Assembly (NCBI GenBank): GCA_028275825.1
Contig: JAPWTX010000006.1
Coordinates: 1 to 57,272 of the forward strand
DNA length: 57,272 bases
Direction of reading: 5' to 3'
Source of the DNA: Ignisphaera sp.
Lineage (GTDB): Archaea; Thermoproteota; Thermoprotei_A; Sulfolobales; Ignisphaeraceae
Below the pieces are notes generated by a model. The model was not told the DNA's origin, did no database searches, and saw nothing but the letters and a program-made list of their open reading frames with translations. Of the stretch, positions 36,601 to 45,198 are shown piece after piece. Position numbers and translations under genes: made by a program. Every line of letters starts with the position of its first letter. Position 1 is the stretch's first letter.

Positions 36601-36930
36601 CACGCCATACTTATCCAGCACACCATCGTCATGCAGTCTTACACCAATACTCAGCGCCGTCTGCCCTCCAAAACCAATCATAATTCCATCAGGTCTCTCA
36701 ACATCTATTACCTTAGCTACAAATTCTGGCTTAAGTGGCGCTAAATAGACCTTATCAGCAAACTTATAGCTCGTTTGAATTGTTGCTATATTCGGGTTTA
36801 TAAGAACAGTTTCAATACCCTCTTCTTTTAGCGCCTTTAGTGCTTGATTACCACTATAATCAAATTCTGCAGCTTCAGCGATCTTAATAGCGCCAGAACC
36901 TATGACAAGAACTTTCTTAGCTGTTTCCAT
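33694..36930 (-). CDS. carB: Carbamoyl-phosphate synthase large subunit
   Basis: 1078 residues, undivided. Two ATP-grasp halves: the first with GSGAIKIAEAAEFDYSG and NPRMSRSSALASKATGYP, the second with LGAGGFRIGVSVEFDWS and LNLRASRSMPFTSKVTGYN, then a C-terminal allosteric domain (about 940-1078). Makes carbamoyl phosphate for arginine and pyrimidines. Some archaea split this gene; here it is fused. Its ATG overlaps carA by 14 nt. Last gene of argG-argH-carA-carB. Confidence 0.97.
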   Translation of the reverse strand: METAKKVLVIGSGAIKIAEAAEFDYSGNQALKALKEEGIETVLINPNIATIQTSYKFADKVYLAPLKPEFVAKVIDVERPDGIMIGFGGQTALSIGVRLHDDGVLDKYGVKVLGTPIEGVRRALSRSLFRDTMTKYEIPVPPSSAATSIDEAVELAEKIGYPVMVRVSFNLGGAGSFVAWRKEELIKRLRAAFAQSEIGEVLVERYLHHWKEIEFEVVRDAHDNVAAVACLENLDPMGVHTGESIVIAPCQTLTDFEYQLTRNLSIATERAILLVGEGNVQVALNPWNSEEAYVIETNPRMSRSSALASKATGYPLAYIAAKLALGYKLYEVLNKVTGKTSACFEPSLDYVVVKIPRWDLDKFPYVDRTLGTEMKSVGEVMAIGRSFLEAMQKALRMLDIGEPGLVGGRIYEDNSISLDYILERIRRREPYWPIWMAKAMKYGVDVDTLYEMTGIDKHFLKQLKIVVQFYEDLKKLRESLRLDKVDKDAFKQLIAEGKRLGFSDEQLASALGIDIDEFRRFRRDLDTTPVVKQIDTLAAEWPAQTNYLYMTYHGWEHDVTSVSKKPKIVVLGAGGFRIGVSVEFDWSIVTFADEARKLGYEVIVINYNPETVSTDWDMNEKLYFDEITVERVLDIVEFEKPIGIVAFLGGQISNNIAWELEKKGIKLLGTAGYSVHRAENRALFSKLLDELGIKQPPWIEASNVSEALRFAEEVGFPVLVRPSYVLSGSAMNIAWSRKELLDYITRAAKISPKYPIVVSKFIDGAIEFEIDAVGDGKTAIGVIIEHVEHAGVHSGDATMSIPFRTLPKDVVKKACEIAMKLNEILEIKGPYNLQMLYKNGDVYVIELNLRASRSMPFTSKVTGYNLMKAAAEASLMGKLVSVPFENRFNLLLPKWFGVKSPQFSWARLRGAYPFLGPEMRSVGEVAVLANTFEDALILSWLSVSGNKLPSKNNYILIYNPLQKDVAELHEAAQILANAGYRVITLDNMAVKGVEMLSEAKAVENIINKRVDMIITTGYAPERDYRIRRYSADLVIPLVLDHRLGLELSKALTKFVIDKTNVKDMKEFWREITAITIAI

Positions 36931-38086
36931 GATTTAGCACCATCTTTTTTAACAATTCAAAAACCCATGTCGTGTCATGGGGCCCTGGCCCACCTTCTGG
37001 ATGAAACTGTGTTGCGACAATGGGTAGCTTCATATGTATTACCCCTTCAACAGATTTGTCATCGATATTTTTGAACCACAGCATAAACCCTGCATCATCA
37101 AGGCTTGACTCATCAACTGCATAGCCATGATTTTGTGTAGTTATATAGCTTCTACCTGTAGTCACATCTACAACTCCTTTATTTGGCCCTCTATGGCCAT
37201 ACCTCAACTTATATGTCTTTGCACCAAACGCTAGAGATAACAATTGCATTCCAAGGCATATCCCAAGTACAGGTATACCAGATTCTGCCACTTCTCTAAC
37301 AGTCTTAATCTGATTTACCAGAAGGGCTGGATTTCCAGGACCATTACTTATCACAACGCCCTGAAAGCCATTTAGTAGCTGATCTGGCTTAGCCCAGCAG
37401 GGGAATCTAACAACCTTAAATCCATACCTTAAAAGCCACCTTAGGATTCCATACTTTAGTCCACAGTCCAGAACTGATATAGTTGCTATAGGCTTTGTCA
37501 ATGGCTCATGAATTATTGCAGTCTTTGGCGATACTTTATATGTGAAGTCCTTTGTATCATATCTTTCAGCGTTTCTCAGCTCTTTTTCTAGAACATTCCA
37601 TTCAATTACATCTTTCTCATTAAATACTGCTAGAATACCCATCATAACACCTCTTTCCCTAATTTTCTTGACAAGAGCTCTAGTATCAACTCTGTACATG
37701 CCCGGCACATTACTTTTTGCAAGCCATGTATTCAAATCATAGATACTGAGATAATGATTAGGTGGTGGGAGCTCTGCTACAATAAAGCCCTCAACTTGAA
37801 CATGATCTGATTCGTAATTCAATGGAACGTCGCAGTAGCTATGGGTTTTTGTTGGAATACCATAACAGCCAACCATTGGATGTGTCCAGATCAGTATCTG
37901 ACCAGCATAACTCGGGTCTGTTAGAGCCTCTGTATACCCTGTCATACTCGTTGAGAAGACAATCTCACCTACTCTCATACCTTGAGCTCCAAAGCCACAG
38001 CCCTCTATAGCTTCGCCATCCTCTAGTAGTAGCCTAGCTCTTAACCCTGTTTCACATTTAAGATATGGCAATTGTTTTATTGGCAC
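36917..38086 (-). CDS. carA: Carbamoyl-phosphate synthase small subunit
   Basis: 389 residues. N-terminal CarA domain (ARLLLEDGEAIEGCGFG, MTGYTEALTDPSYAGQIL) and class I amidotransferase domain with nucleophile Cys in LGICLGMQ and TQFHPEGGPGPHDT. Provides ammonia to CarB. GTG start at 38086 with GAGGGT just upstream. Lies 16 nt after argH. Confidence 0.96.
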   Translation of the reverse strand: MPIKQLPYLKCETGLRARLLLEDGEAIEGCGFGAQGMRVGEIVFSTSMTGYTEALTDPSYAGQILIWTHPMVGCYGIPTKTHSYCDVPLNYESDHVQVEGFIVAELPPPNHYLSIYDLNTWLAKSNVPGMYRVDTRALVKKIRERGVMMGILAVFNEKDVIEWNVLEKELRNAERYDTKDFTYKVSPKTAIIHEPLTKPIATISVLDCGLKYGILRWLLRYGFKVVRFPCWAKPDQLLNGFQGVVISNGPGNPALLVNQIKTVREVAESGIPVLGICLGMQLLSLAFGAKTYKLRYGHRGPNKGVVDVTTGRSYITTQNHGYAVDESSLDDAGFMLWFKNIDDKSVEGVIHMKLPIVATQFHPEGGPGPHDTTWVFELLKKMVLNHGNS

Positions 38087-38102
38087 AAACCCTCAACCAA
38101 AT

Positions 38103-39518
38103 TTAGCTGAAATAACTTAAAAGTTCTGCGGTACACTTCTCAACAACGTCAATAACGTTTTTAAGGGTATTTCTATCTCTTTCAAGTTTTGTCCAGGCAT
38201 CTTCCAGTAGTTTCTTTATACTAACCTCAATTGGTTTACCTTTAACAATGTTCCAAATATCTTGGGCATTTAAACCAAAAGCTGAAAGAACCTTAGATAT
38301 ACATTTTTCATCTACTGAATTGCAGTTCTTAAACAGCTTTGCAATTGCTAGATATACCTCCCTAACAGGCTTTCCATTTGTTATAGCTATGTATTCAACT
38401 AGTTCACTGCTCCAACAAGGCTTGTCAGAGACATACTTTAGAAAAGCATCGCTGTTTACAGAGAGTCTTGATACAAAGTCTATTACTATGTTGAGAGTCG
38501 AAGTAACAACATCAAACACTTGTTTGAGTAACATGTTGATTTCTTGGAGGTCTAAGTTATAGCCATAGGGGAGGCCTTTGTATATTGATTGCGAGGCTAA
38601 GGCGTAGCCCAGAACCTTGGATGCCCTTGCTCTTGCAATTTCCATGGTTACAAGGTTTCTCTTATGAGGCATTATACTACTTGTCGCTACATGATCTACA
38701 GGCGGGTTTATGGAATTTGGTATAAGGCTACTAAGTAGTAGCATATCTTCAGCAAATCTGCTTATCTCTAGCATTAAAAGTGAAAGCGTGTTTAGGTAGT
38801 ACAATGCAAAAAGCCTTGAACCAGTGGAGTAATAGGGAGGTGATAATCCATCGCTAAAGCATAGAGTTTTAGCTATATAGCTCCTATCGAGGTTTAGTAG
38901 GGAACCGCTAGCAGCTCCAGACCCAAGAGGATTTTCGTTGAGCATCTCAAAACCTTGTGCTAGAAGTCTCCAGATATTTGAAAAGGTCTGCTCATAAGAG
39001 GCAAAGTATATTGAAGCTGAACCACATTGAGCAACTTGTCCGTGAGTGAAATACGGAATTATAATACCTCTAAATTCCGTGGCTTTGTCTAAGAAAACCT
39101 TTCTCAACTCTAACAACTTCTGCAGAACTTCTACAGCTCTATCCCTTGTATAAAGTCTTAGCACAGCTGCTATGTGATCATTTCTGCTTCTTCCAATAGC
39201 AATGTAACCTGCATTAATACCTACAACTTCATGTAGATATGCTTCTAAAGCTTCAAAAACATCTTCAAAATGGTAATTTCCTTCAGTAATCCACTTATAG
39301 AGTGTCTCTCCCTCTGTCTTTATAATATCAATGAGAGTTGCTAAAACATCTTTGCTGAGATCCTTAGATAAGATTCCTTGATTCACCAATGCCTTTACAT
39401 GTGCTAGCATAACTGTTGCAGCGTACTTAGCCAAGACCTTATCCTCTTCGAGGCTTGAGAAATAGCTTTCAATAAAATCCTTTGAATTGCCTAGGTATAT
39501 CCTGTATCTAAGGGTCAT
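38103..39518 (-). CDS. argH: Argininosuccinate lyase
   Basis: 471 residues. Fumarase-superfamily motifs: GRSRNDHIAAVLRLYTRD, TPGQ-like FTHGQVAQCGS, and the signature TSSIMPHKRNLVTMEIARA. The N-terminus (FIESYFSSLEEDKVLAKYAA) is of the crenarchaeal type rather than the KLWGGRF of bacteria. Splits argininosuccinate into arginine and fumarate. Lies 19 nt downstream of argG. Confidence 0.93.
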   Translation of the reverse strand: MTLRYRIYLGNSKDFIESYFSSLEEDKVLAKYAATVMLAHVKALVNQGILSKDLSKDVLATLIDIIKTEGETLYKWITEGNYHFEDVFEALEAYLHEVVGINAGYIAIGRSRNDHIAAVLRLYTRDRAVEVLQKLLELRKVFLDKATEFRGIIIPYFTHGQVAQCGSASIYFASYEQTFSNIWRLLAQGFEMLNENPLGSGAASGSLLNLDRSYIAKTLCFSDGLSPPYYSTGSRLFALYYLNTLSLLMLEISRFAEDMLLLSSLIPNSINPPVDHVATSSIMPHKRNLVTMEIARARASKVLGYALASQSIYKGLPYGYNLDLQEINMLLKQVFDVVTSTLNIVIDFVSRLSVNSDAFLKYVSDKPCWSSELVEYIAITNGKPVREVYLAIAKLFKNCNSVDEKCISKVLSAFGLNAQDIWNIVKGKPIEVSIKKLLEDAWTKLERDRNTLKNVIDVVEKCTAELLSYFS

Positions 39519-39537
39519 TTACATTTCATCCCATATC

Positions 39538-40734
39538 CTAGAGCTGATTCTGATTCCTCACCTTTAGGGCTGTTAAAGCATAGAGTCCGTGCACCGTTAT
39601 GAAGCCTCTAGCCTCTTCATCTGAAGGATACCAGCCAGTGTTGTAATCTATTAGCTCTCTTGAGTATAGAGAATATGGGCTCTCTCTACCGACAACTATT
39701 AAACTGCCTTTAAACACCTTGACCCTCACAACGCCAGTCACATATCTATTCATAGAGTTTATAACATTCTCTAAGTGGCTTCTCATAGGATCCATCCACA
39801 GTCCCTGGTAAACTAAATCTGACCACATTTCATCTATGTATCTCTTGAACCTCAGCTCCCTGGGGGTTAGAACCATTCTTTCAAGATCCTGATGCGCCTC
39901 AATAAGTGCTAATGCTGCTGGAGCCTCATAAACCTCTCTACTCTTTAAACCCACAATCCTACTCTCTATAAGATCAATTCTTCCAAAGCCATGCAAACCT
40001 AAAACGGTGTTAAGCTTTTTAATCATTTCTACTGGATGCACTTTTTCGTCATTAATCTTTTTTGGCACTCCTTCATCAAACTCTATAGAGAGATAAAGTG
40101 ATGTGTCTGGGGCTTTTTCTGGCGATACTGTCCAGGCAAATGCTTCATCACCTGGCTCTGCAATGGGGTTATCAAGTTCTCCACCCTCTATACTCCTAGA
40201 CCACAGATTCTCGTCAATGCTATACTTCTTGTGCACCTCAGGAACTTTATAGCCATACTCACTCAAAATTTTTATATCCATGTTTCTCGTTAACTTAAGT
40301 TCTCTAACAGGTGCCATTATCTTTATACCAGGTTTAAGAAAGGCTTTGAGTGTCAAATCAAATCTTACTTGGTCATTTCCCTTACCTGTACAACCATGGG
40401 CCACAGCATCAGCATTTTCCTGAATAGCTATTTCAGCAACTTTCTTAGCTATAAGGGGTCTTGCAAGTGCTGTGCCAAGTGGATACTTACCTTCGTAAAG
40501 AGCATTTGCCTTAACAGCTCTAAAGATATACTCCTCTACAAACTCCTTCTTAGCATCTATAGTGTAATGTTTTGAGGCTCCAAGTTCATAAGCCCTCTCT
40601 TCAACACCTTTCATTTCATCTTCTTGGCCAACATCAACAGTTACTGTAATTACATCTGCATTATACCTTTTTTTAAGTAGCACTAATATTGTTGATGTAT
40701 CTAAACCACCTGAATACGCTAAAACAACCTTCAT
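39538..40734 (-). CDS. argG: Argininosuccinate synthase
   Basis: 398 residues. PP-loop VLAYSGGLDTSTIL, AHGCTGKGNDQVRFDL, and EPGDEAFAWTVSPEKAPD match ArgG. Joins citrulline and aspartate. The start MKVVLAYSGG (ATG 40734) is typical; a longer in-frame start at 40794 has no family support. TATAAAA about 28 nt upstream suggests a leaderless or very short leader. First gene of argG-argH-carA-carB; no argF lies in the window. Confidence 0.95.
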   Translation of the reverse strand: MKVVLAYSGGLDTSTILVLLKKRYNADVITVTVDVGQEDEMKGVEERAYELGASKHYTIDAKKEFVEEYIFRAVKANALYEGKYPLGTALARPLIAKKVAEIAIQENADAVAHGCTGKGNDQVRFDLTLKAFLKPGIKIMAPVRELKLTRNMDIKILSEYGYKVPEVHKKYSIDENLWSRSIEGGELDNPIAEPGDEAFAWTVSPEKAPDTSLYLSIEFDEGVPKKINDEKVHPVEMIKKLNTVLGLHGFGRIDLIESRIVGLKSREVYEAPAALALIEAHQDLERMVLTPRELRFKRYIDEMWSDLVYQGLWMDPMRSHLENVINSMNRYVTGVVRVKVFKGSLIVVGRESPYSLYSRELIDYNTGWYPSDEEARGFITVHGLYALTALKVRNQNQL

Positions 40735-40793
40735 ATCTATACAACCTTCTTCAAAGCATTTTATAGGAACACATTTTTCCAGTTGCTGAAACA

Positions 40794-40831
40794 TTTATAA
40801 CAGAGGGCACCATTTCTGTTACAAATGGTGC
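40794..40831. promoter_or_regulatory. Inverted-repeat operator candidate between argG and the ACT gene
   Basis: Perfect 9-bp arms GCACCATTT (40807-40815) and AAATGGTGC (40823-40831) with a 7-nt spacer. A TATA box for the plus strand (TTTATAA, 40794-40800) sits just upstream, so the palindrome spans the predicted start site of the ACT gene, the usual place of an archaeal repressor site. The argG TATA (40759-40765) lies about 45 bp to the other side. A candidate site for an amino-acid-responsive regulator of both genes. Confidence 0.5.
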
Positions 40832-41526
40832 AAAATATGTCATCAGTATCCCAAGCAGTTACTGAAGTTGTGTCAGGAGATCCTATCCTCAGGCAGTGTG
40901 TAGTAAGAGGGATTGTAAATTATCGCAAACTTGCAAAGATGTTGCAACCAATGGTTTCACAGATACTGGGCAAAGAAATTCCTATAGATACGATAAAGGT
41001 AGCTCTGTTGAGGTATACTAGCAGAGTTGGTGGAGAGAAAAGCGTTAAGAAGGAGGTTTTGGACGTTATAGCAAGATCCTCTGTGGAGCTGAGGACGGAC
41101 ATAACTATTATTGTTGTTAGAAGCACTGCAATTAACTACATAGCACAGCTTCTGGCAAAAATAGTGTCAAAGGCAAGATTCATGGCTGTTATGCAAAGTG
41201 TTGTAGCGACAACGATAGTTGTTGATAAAGATTCTGCAGAAGAAATTTTAAAAAGCGTTAAAAAAGATGACGTTATAGAGGTGCAAAGAGATCAAGCAGC
41301 AGTAGTCATTGTAAGTCCTGAGGAAATAATGAATGTTCCTGGAGTCCTTGCGTATATAGCTAACGTGCTCTCTCAAAATAACATCAATATAGTTCACATA
41401 GAGTCTTGCTATACAGATACAATTATAATAGTCTCTAAAAACGACTTAGAGAAGGCGTTTAGCACAATTATGAGGCATGTTGATGGAGCTAAGAAGATGC
41501 TCTCTCTTTTAAAGACCTCTTTCTAG
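40825..41526 (+). CDS. ACT-domain regulatory protein (COG2061-like)
   Basis: 233 residues with no catalytic motif. The N-terminal about 95 residues are helical and include a CVVRGIVNYRKLAKML segment resembling a small winged-helix region; two ACT-type beta-alpha-beta units follow (about 95-150 and 155-225: AAVVIVSPEEIMNVPGVLAYIANVLSQ, read in two parts). COG2061 proteins are predicted allosteric regulators of homoserine dehydrogenase; here Hom lacks its own ACT domain. ATG 40825 fits the TATA at 40794; ATG 40837 is an alternative lying beyond the palindrome. Its end overlaps livM by 38 nt, convergently. Confidence 0.65.
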   Translation: MVQNMSSVSQAVTEVVSGDPILRQCVVRGIVNYRKLAKMLQPMVSQILGKEIPIDTIKVALLRYTSRVGGEKSVKKEVLDVIARSSVELRTDITIIVVRSTAINYIAQLLAKIVSKARFMAVMQSVVATTIVVDKDSAEEILKSVKKDDVIEVQRDQAAVVIVSPEEIMNVPGVLAYIANVLSQNNINIVHIESCYTDTIIIVSKNDLEKAFSTIMRHVDGAKKMLSLLKTSF

Positions 41527-42556
41527 CTTCCTCAATTCTGTCTCTAGGCAATGTAAAAACAGGTTTCTCTGGTAACATACCTTGGGGTCTAAACATAGTT
41601 ATTAGAATTATCACAAGCCCCATCAGTATATATTCAAGCCATGTAGCATCTATGTTGAAGAGATAGCTAGAGATTTCATGCTTATAAATGGAGATCATAC
41701 TCCTAGCAATAGACATCACTATAACACCTAATGCAACACCAAGATTATTCCCTACACCACCAAGCATTATATAGGCCCATGGAAGGAAGGTCCAGCTATA
41801 CCTGGTAAATACATCAGCTCTCGAAGTCTTTGTGAATATGGAATACAAGGCCCCTGCTAAAGCAGCCATTGCCGAGCCTATAACAATTGCATAGATTTTA
41901 ATGCGCATCACACTCCTACCATATACTTGGATAGCTAACTCAGAATCTCTCACAGCCCTCATAACTCTACCCAAGGGAGATTTACTAATACGTTCAGCTA
42001 TAGCAAAACATAACATGGCCATGATAACGACAAATAATAGCAAGGTGATGGTTTCATAATCTCCTGTAAATCCTAGAAATGATGGTGTTAAAACACCAAG
42101 AGTTCCACCTATGATTGGTTCATAGTTATATGTAAAAGTTCTAAGGATTTCACCAAATGAGAGCAGGGTTATGCCTAAGTAAGCTTCTTTAAGTCTTAGC
42201 GCAGGCAAAGCTGTTAAAAGGCCTATGAGAGCACCAAGTAGTATAGAGGTGATGAGGGCGAGAATCAATAATAGTATTGACACCAAGGGATTGGCAAAGA
42301 GATAGTTATTTACTTCCGATATGACATGCGTATTTGCTTTTATGAATTCATCTCCTATGGGTTGCCCAGCAAGTATAGCAGCGACCCTCCCTATAATTCC
42401 ACCTGCAGCAATAGAGCCTGCAAGCGCAGCTGTTAGTCTTCCAAATTGTGGAATATTAGTAAAACCTGTTTCTATATTTAAGCTTAAAGAAAGGATAAGG
42501 TAGATGCCCACATTAAACACTACATTAAGTAATATGAAGAACCCTCCTTCAATCAT
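41489..42556 (-). CDS. livM: Branched-chain amino-acid ABC permease LivM
   Basis: 355 residues, about eight to nine membrane segments. GAPALRLKEAYLGITLLSFGEI-type block reads ALRLKEAYLGITLLSFGEI here, followed by GRVMRAVRDSELAIQVYGRS, the EAA-like loop contacting the ATPase. Start ATG 42556 overlaps the livH stop by ATGA; an upstream in-frame start at 42652 would lie within livH. Imports branched-chain amino acids with LivH, K, G and F. Confidence 0.9.
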   Translation of the reverse strand: MIEGGFFILLNVVFNVGIYLILSLSLNIETGFTNIPQFGRLTAALAGSIAAGGIIGRVAAILAGQPIGDEFIKANTHVISEVNNYLFANPLVSILLLILALITSILLGALIGLLTALPALRLKEAYLGITLLSFGEILRTFTYNYEPIIGGTLGVLTPSFLGFTGDYETITLLLFVVIMAMLCFAIAERISKSPLGRVMRAVRDSELAIQVYGRSVMRIKIYAIVIGSAMAALAGALYSIFTKTSRADVFTRYSWTFLPWAYIMLGGVGNNLGVALGVIVMSIARSMISIYKHEISSYLFNIDATWLEYILMGLVIILITMFRPQGMLPEKPVFTLPRDRIEEARKRSLKERASS

Positions 42557-43461
42557 CTTCTCTCCACCAAGCCGGCCAATCCTCTTGGATAGAGAAGTAG
42601 TGTTGCTACGAGCATTGCCAATGGGATTACAAATCGATAGGCATATATCCATGGAAAGATACTCGAGAGATAGTATGATAAAAGTCTTTCACTTAAACCA
42701 ACGAGTAGTCCTCCAAATAACCCACCTAAAATACTTTGCAAACCTCCTACAACAGATCCAGCAAAGTACATCACAATGAGATCAGAACCTATGGTGCTTG
42801 ACCCCTGCATTAACATTGTTAAAAGACTACCTGAAAGACCTGCAAACATGCTTCCAATGAACCATGCCAACATATACACCATATCCACATTTATACCAAG
42901 GATAGATGAAAGAGTTGGGTTTTCTATGGAAGCCCTCATAGCTATTCCAATGCTTGTCTTAGTCAAAAAAACATGCATTAAAAGTAAGAGAAGAAGGGCT
43001 GTAACAGGAGCGATTATATGAACAGCCTTAACACTTGTATTTACAATTGTTGCCACAGTAAGGTCTCTTAGTACAATATTTACATTCTTTATATCCCACT
43101 TAAAATTATAGTAAAAGTAATCTATTAAAATATTTAGAAATGCAAAAAGTATAAAATCAACCCCTAGCGTAACCATCATCAACGTTATTTCCGAAGCCTT
43201 AGCACGAATAAGTCCTCTTATAATCAGAACGTATATTATGATGCCATAGATTCCAACAATTAATGCTGCAAAAGGCATGAACAAGTATGGCGATAGTTGA
43301 GATAACTTATAGAATATGTATGTCAAGTAAAATCCCCAGCTAACCATTGAAGCATGGGCAAAACTGAAAACACGTGTAGAGGTATATAGCAACGTTATTG
43401 CCGCACAGCCTATAGCCAATATAGAAGCATAAGCAATTGATGTTAATATTATTGCTAGCAT
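42553..43461 (-). CDS. livH: Branched-chain amino-acid ABC permease LivH
   Basis: 302 residues with about eight membrane segments. FSFAHASMVSWGFYLTY, IGIAMRASIENPTLSSILGIN and the closing YPRGLAGL are LivH features. Together with LivM it forms the membrane channel. Divergent from livK, so the transporter is split into livHM (minus) and livKGF (plus) around one promoter region. Confidence 0.92.
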   Translation of the reverse strand: MLAIILTSIAYASILAIGCAAITLLYTSTRVFSFAHASMVSWGFYLTYIFYKLSQLSPYLFMPFAALIVGIYGIIIYVLIIRGLIRAKASEITLMMVTLGVDFILFAFLNILIDYFYYNFKWDIKNVNIVLRDLTVATIVNTSVKAVHIIAPVTALLLLLLMHVFLTKTSIGIAMRASIENPTLSSILGINVDMVYMLAWFIGSMFAGLSGSLLTMLMQGSSTIGSDLIVMYFAGSVVGGLQSILGGLFGGLLVGLSERLLSYYLSSIFPWIYAYRFVIPLAMLVATLLLYPRGLAGLVERR

Positions 43462-43704
43462 TTATAACTACACCTTTTTCAATTAAAATTGGAGTTCCAA
43501 ATATGTGTTTACAACATAATAGATACAGTTGTTAACTTTTGTGACCAGTTTTTAAATCTTTATATTGAATGTGTGATATATAAGTATATGTTGAAGTAAA
43601 TCAATAGATTAAAACTATATAAAAATATACAAAAGCTTTTAAACCCTTTATGTGGATAATATAGAGCACCTGTATAAGGGTTAGCTTAGAATAAGGTGTA
43701 AATC
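43462..43704. promoter_or_regulatory. Divergent livHM / livKGF control region
   Basis: About 240 very A/T-rich bases. AAAAGCTTTTAAACCC (43632-43647) is a BRE-TATA pair for livK, giving a leader of roughly 35-40 nt that ends with AGGTG 7 nt before the ATG. Other TATA-like runs around 43555-43580 could serve livH on the minus strand. No long palindrome was found. Confidence 0.5.
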
Positions 43705-45087
43705 ATGAAAACAAGTATAGTAATAGTGTTGATTATCATAGCACTTGTGATAGGATATGGTATAGGATATGCAACATATCCATACATAAAAAGGGGTGCA
43801 GCTTACTATGGAGCATTAGAATCAACAGTGACGACCACTATAATGGTAGGCAGTACAATGACAACAACTATAACTATGCCTCAAACCATGACAACAACTG
43901 TAACCGTTACCCCAGCTGCATCAATGCTTTCAGGGGATGTTCCTATAGGAGCTCTATTACCTTTAACAGGGCAACTTGCTTCCTATGGTGCTCAATGTAA
44001 AGAAGCATTTTTGTTGGCTGTTGATGATGTTAATGCCTGGCTTCAACAGCTTGGAAAGCCTTGGAGGTTGAAGCCCATTGTTGAAGATACGGGTACAGAC
44101 CCCAATACAGCACTTAATAAGTTAATGGATTTGGCGGCAAATGGTGTAAAAGTAGTTGTAGGTCCTATGGCTAGTAGTGAGGTTAAGAATGTTAAGAGCT
44201 TTGCTGATTCTAATAAAATCCTTGTCATATCGCAAAGCTCTACATCAATGGAACTTGCTATACCAGGAGACTTCATTTACAGGTTTACTGCTCCAGATAA
44301 GTATCAGGGTATTGCAATTGCCCATATATTATGGGAAAGGGGAATAAGATACATTGTACCCATATGGAGAGGAGATACATGGGGTGATGGTTTAGTGAAC
44401 TACACAAAAGCAGAGTTCATAAGCATTTGTAACAGTGTTGGAGGAGGTAATTGCGGCTTTGCAGATGGCATAAGATATGACCCCAAAGCCACGGAATTCT
44501 CCGTAGAAGTAGCAAATCTAGCGAATATAGTTGCAAACTATGTGAATAAATATGGCAGTGATAAAGTAGGTGTCTTAGCGATATCATTTGAAGAAATTGC
44601 AAATATCTTTACAGAAGCTGTGAAATATCCTGTGCTAGGAGAAGTAAAATGGGAGGGCTCTGATGGAACCTATGGGACAAGCAAGCTTATTGAGGACCCA
44701 ACTCTTGCAGAGTTCACAGTAAGGACGCAGTTCTGGAACACCATGGCGGCACCAGGCGAGTCTCCACTTAAAGAACATGTGAGGCAAAAGCTTCTTCAGA
44801 AATTTGGACAAGAACCTATACCATATGCATACTTCACATATGATGCTGTATGGGCTACAGCACTAGCAATAGATCATGTAGGCAGATATGATGGTGAAGC
44901 AATTAAAAATGCAATTCCATTGATATTAAAGACCTTCATAGGGGCATCAGGGCACTTCGAACTCGATGAGAATGGTGATAGGGCAACAACAGACTACACT
45001 ATTGCTACTGTTGTAAAAGCTGGGGATAAGTATACGTGGAAAGAAATTGGAGGCTATATAGGAGGCAAGCTTGTAATGTATAGCTAG
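43705..45087 (+). CDS. livK: Branched-chain amino-acid substrate-binding protein LivK
   Basis: 460 residues. A membrane anchor (about 4-22, IVIVLIIIALVIGYGIGYA) without a lipobox Cys is followed by a Thr-rich linker (about residues 38-75, many TTT and TMT repeats), a typical glycosylated stalk of crenarchaeal binding proteins. The periplasmic-binding fold begins at VPIGALLPLTGQLASYG and includes VVVGPMASSEV. Captures amino acids outside the membrane for LivHM. The binding specificity cannot be read from sequence. Confidence 0.9.
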   Translation: MKTSIVIVLIIIALVIGYGIGYATYPYIKRGAAYYGALESTVTTTIMVGSTMTTTITMPQTMTTTVTVTPAASMLSGDVPIGALLPLTGQLASYGAQCKEAFLLAVDDVNAWLQQLGKPWRLKPIVEDTGTDPNTALNKLMDLAANGVKVVVGPMASSEVKNVKSFADSNKILVISQSSTSMELAIPGDFIYRFTAPDKYQGIAIAHILWERGIRYIVPIWRGDTWGDGLVNYTKAEFISICNSVGGGNCGFADGIRYDPKATEFSVEVANLANIVANYVNKYGSDKVGVLAISFEEIANIFTEAVKYPVLGEVKWEGSDGTYGTSKLIEDPTLAEFTVRTQFWNTMAAPGESPLKEHVRQKLLQKFGQEPIPYAYFTYDAVWATALAIDHVGRYDGEAIKNAIPLILKTFIGASGHFELDENGDRATTDYTIATVVKAGDKYTWKEIGGYIGGKLVMYS

Positions 45088-45198
45088 CTTTGTGGCTAGC
45101 CTGAATTAAAGATTACAATAAAAAATATAGTTTTTTAAACCTTTTAAAGATACTTTGTCAAAGCTAATATAGTAGGAAAAATGTTTAGAGGTGTTTTC

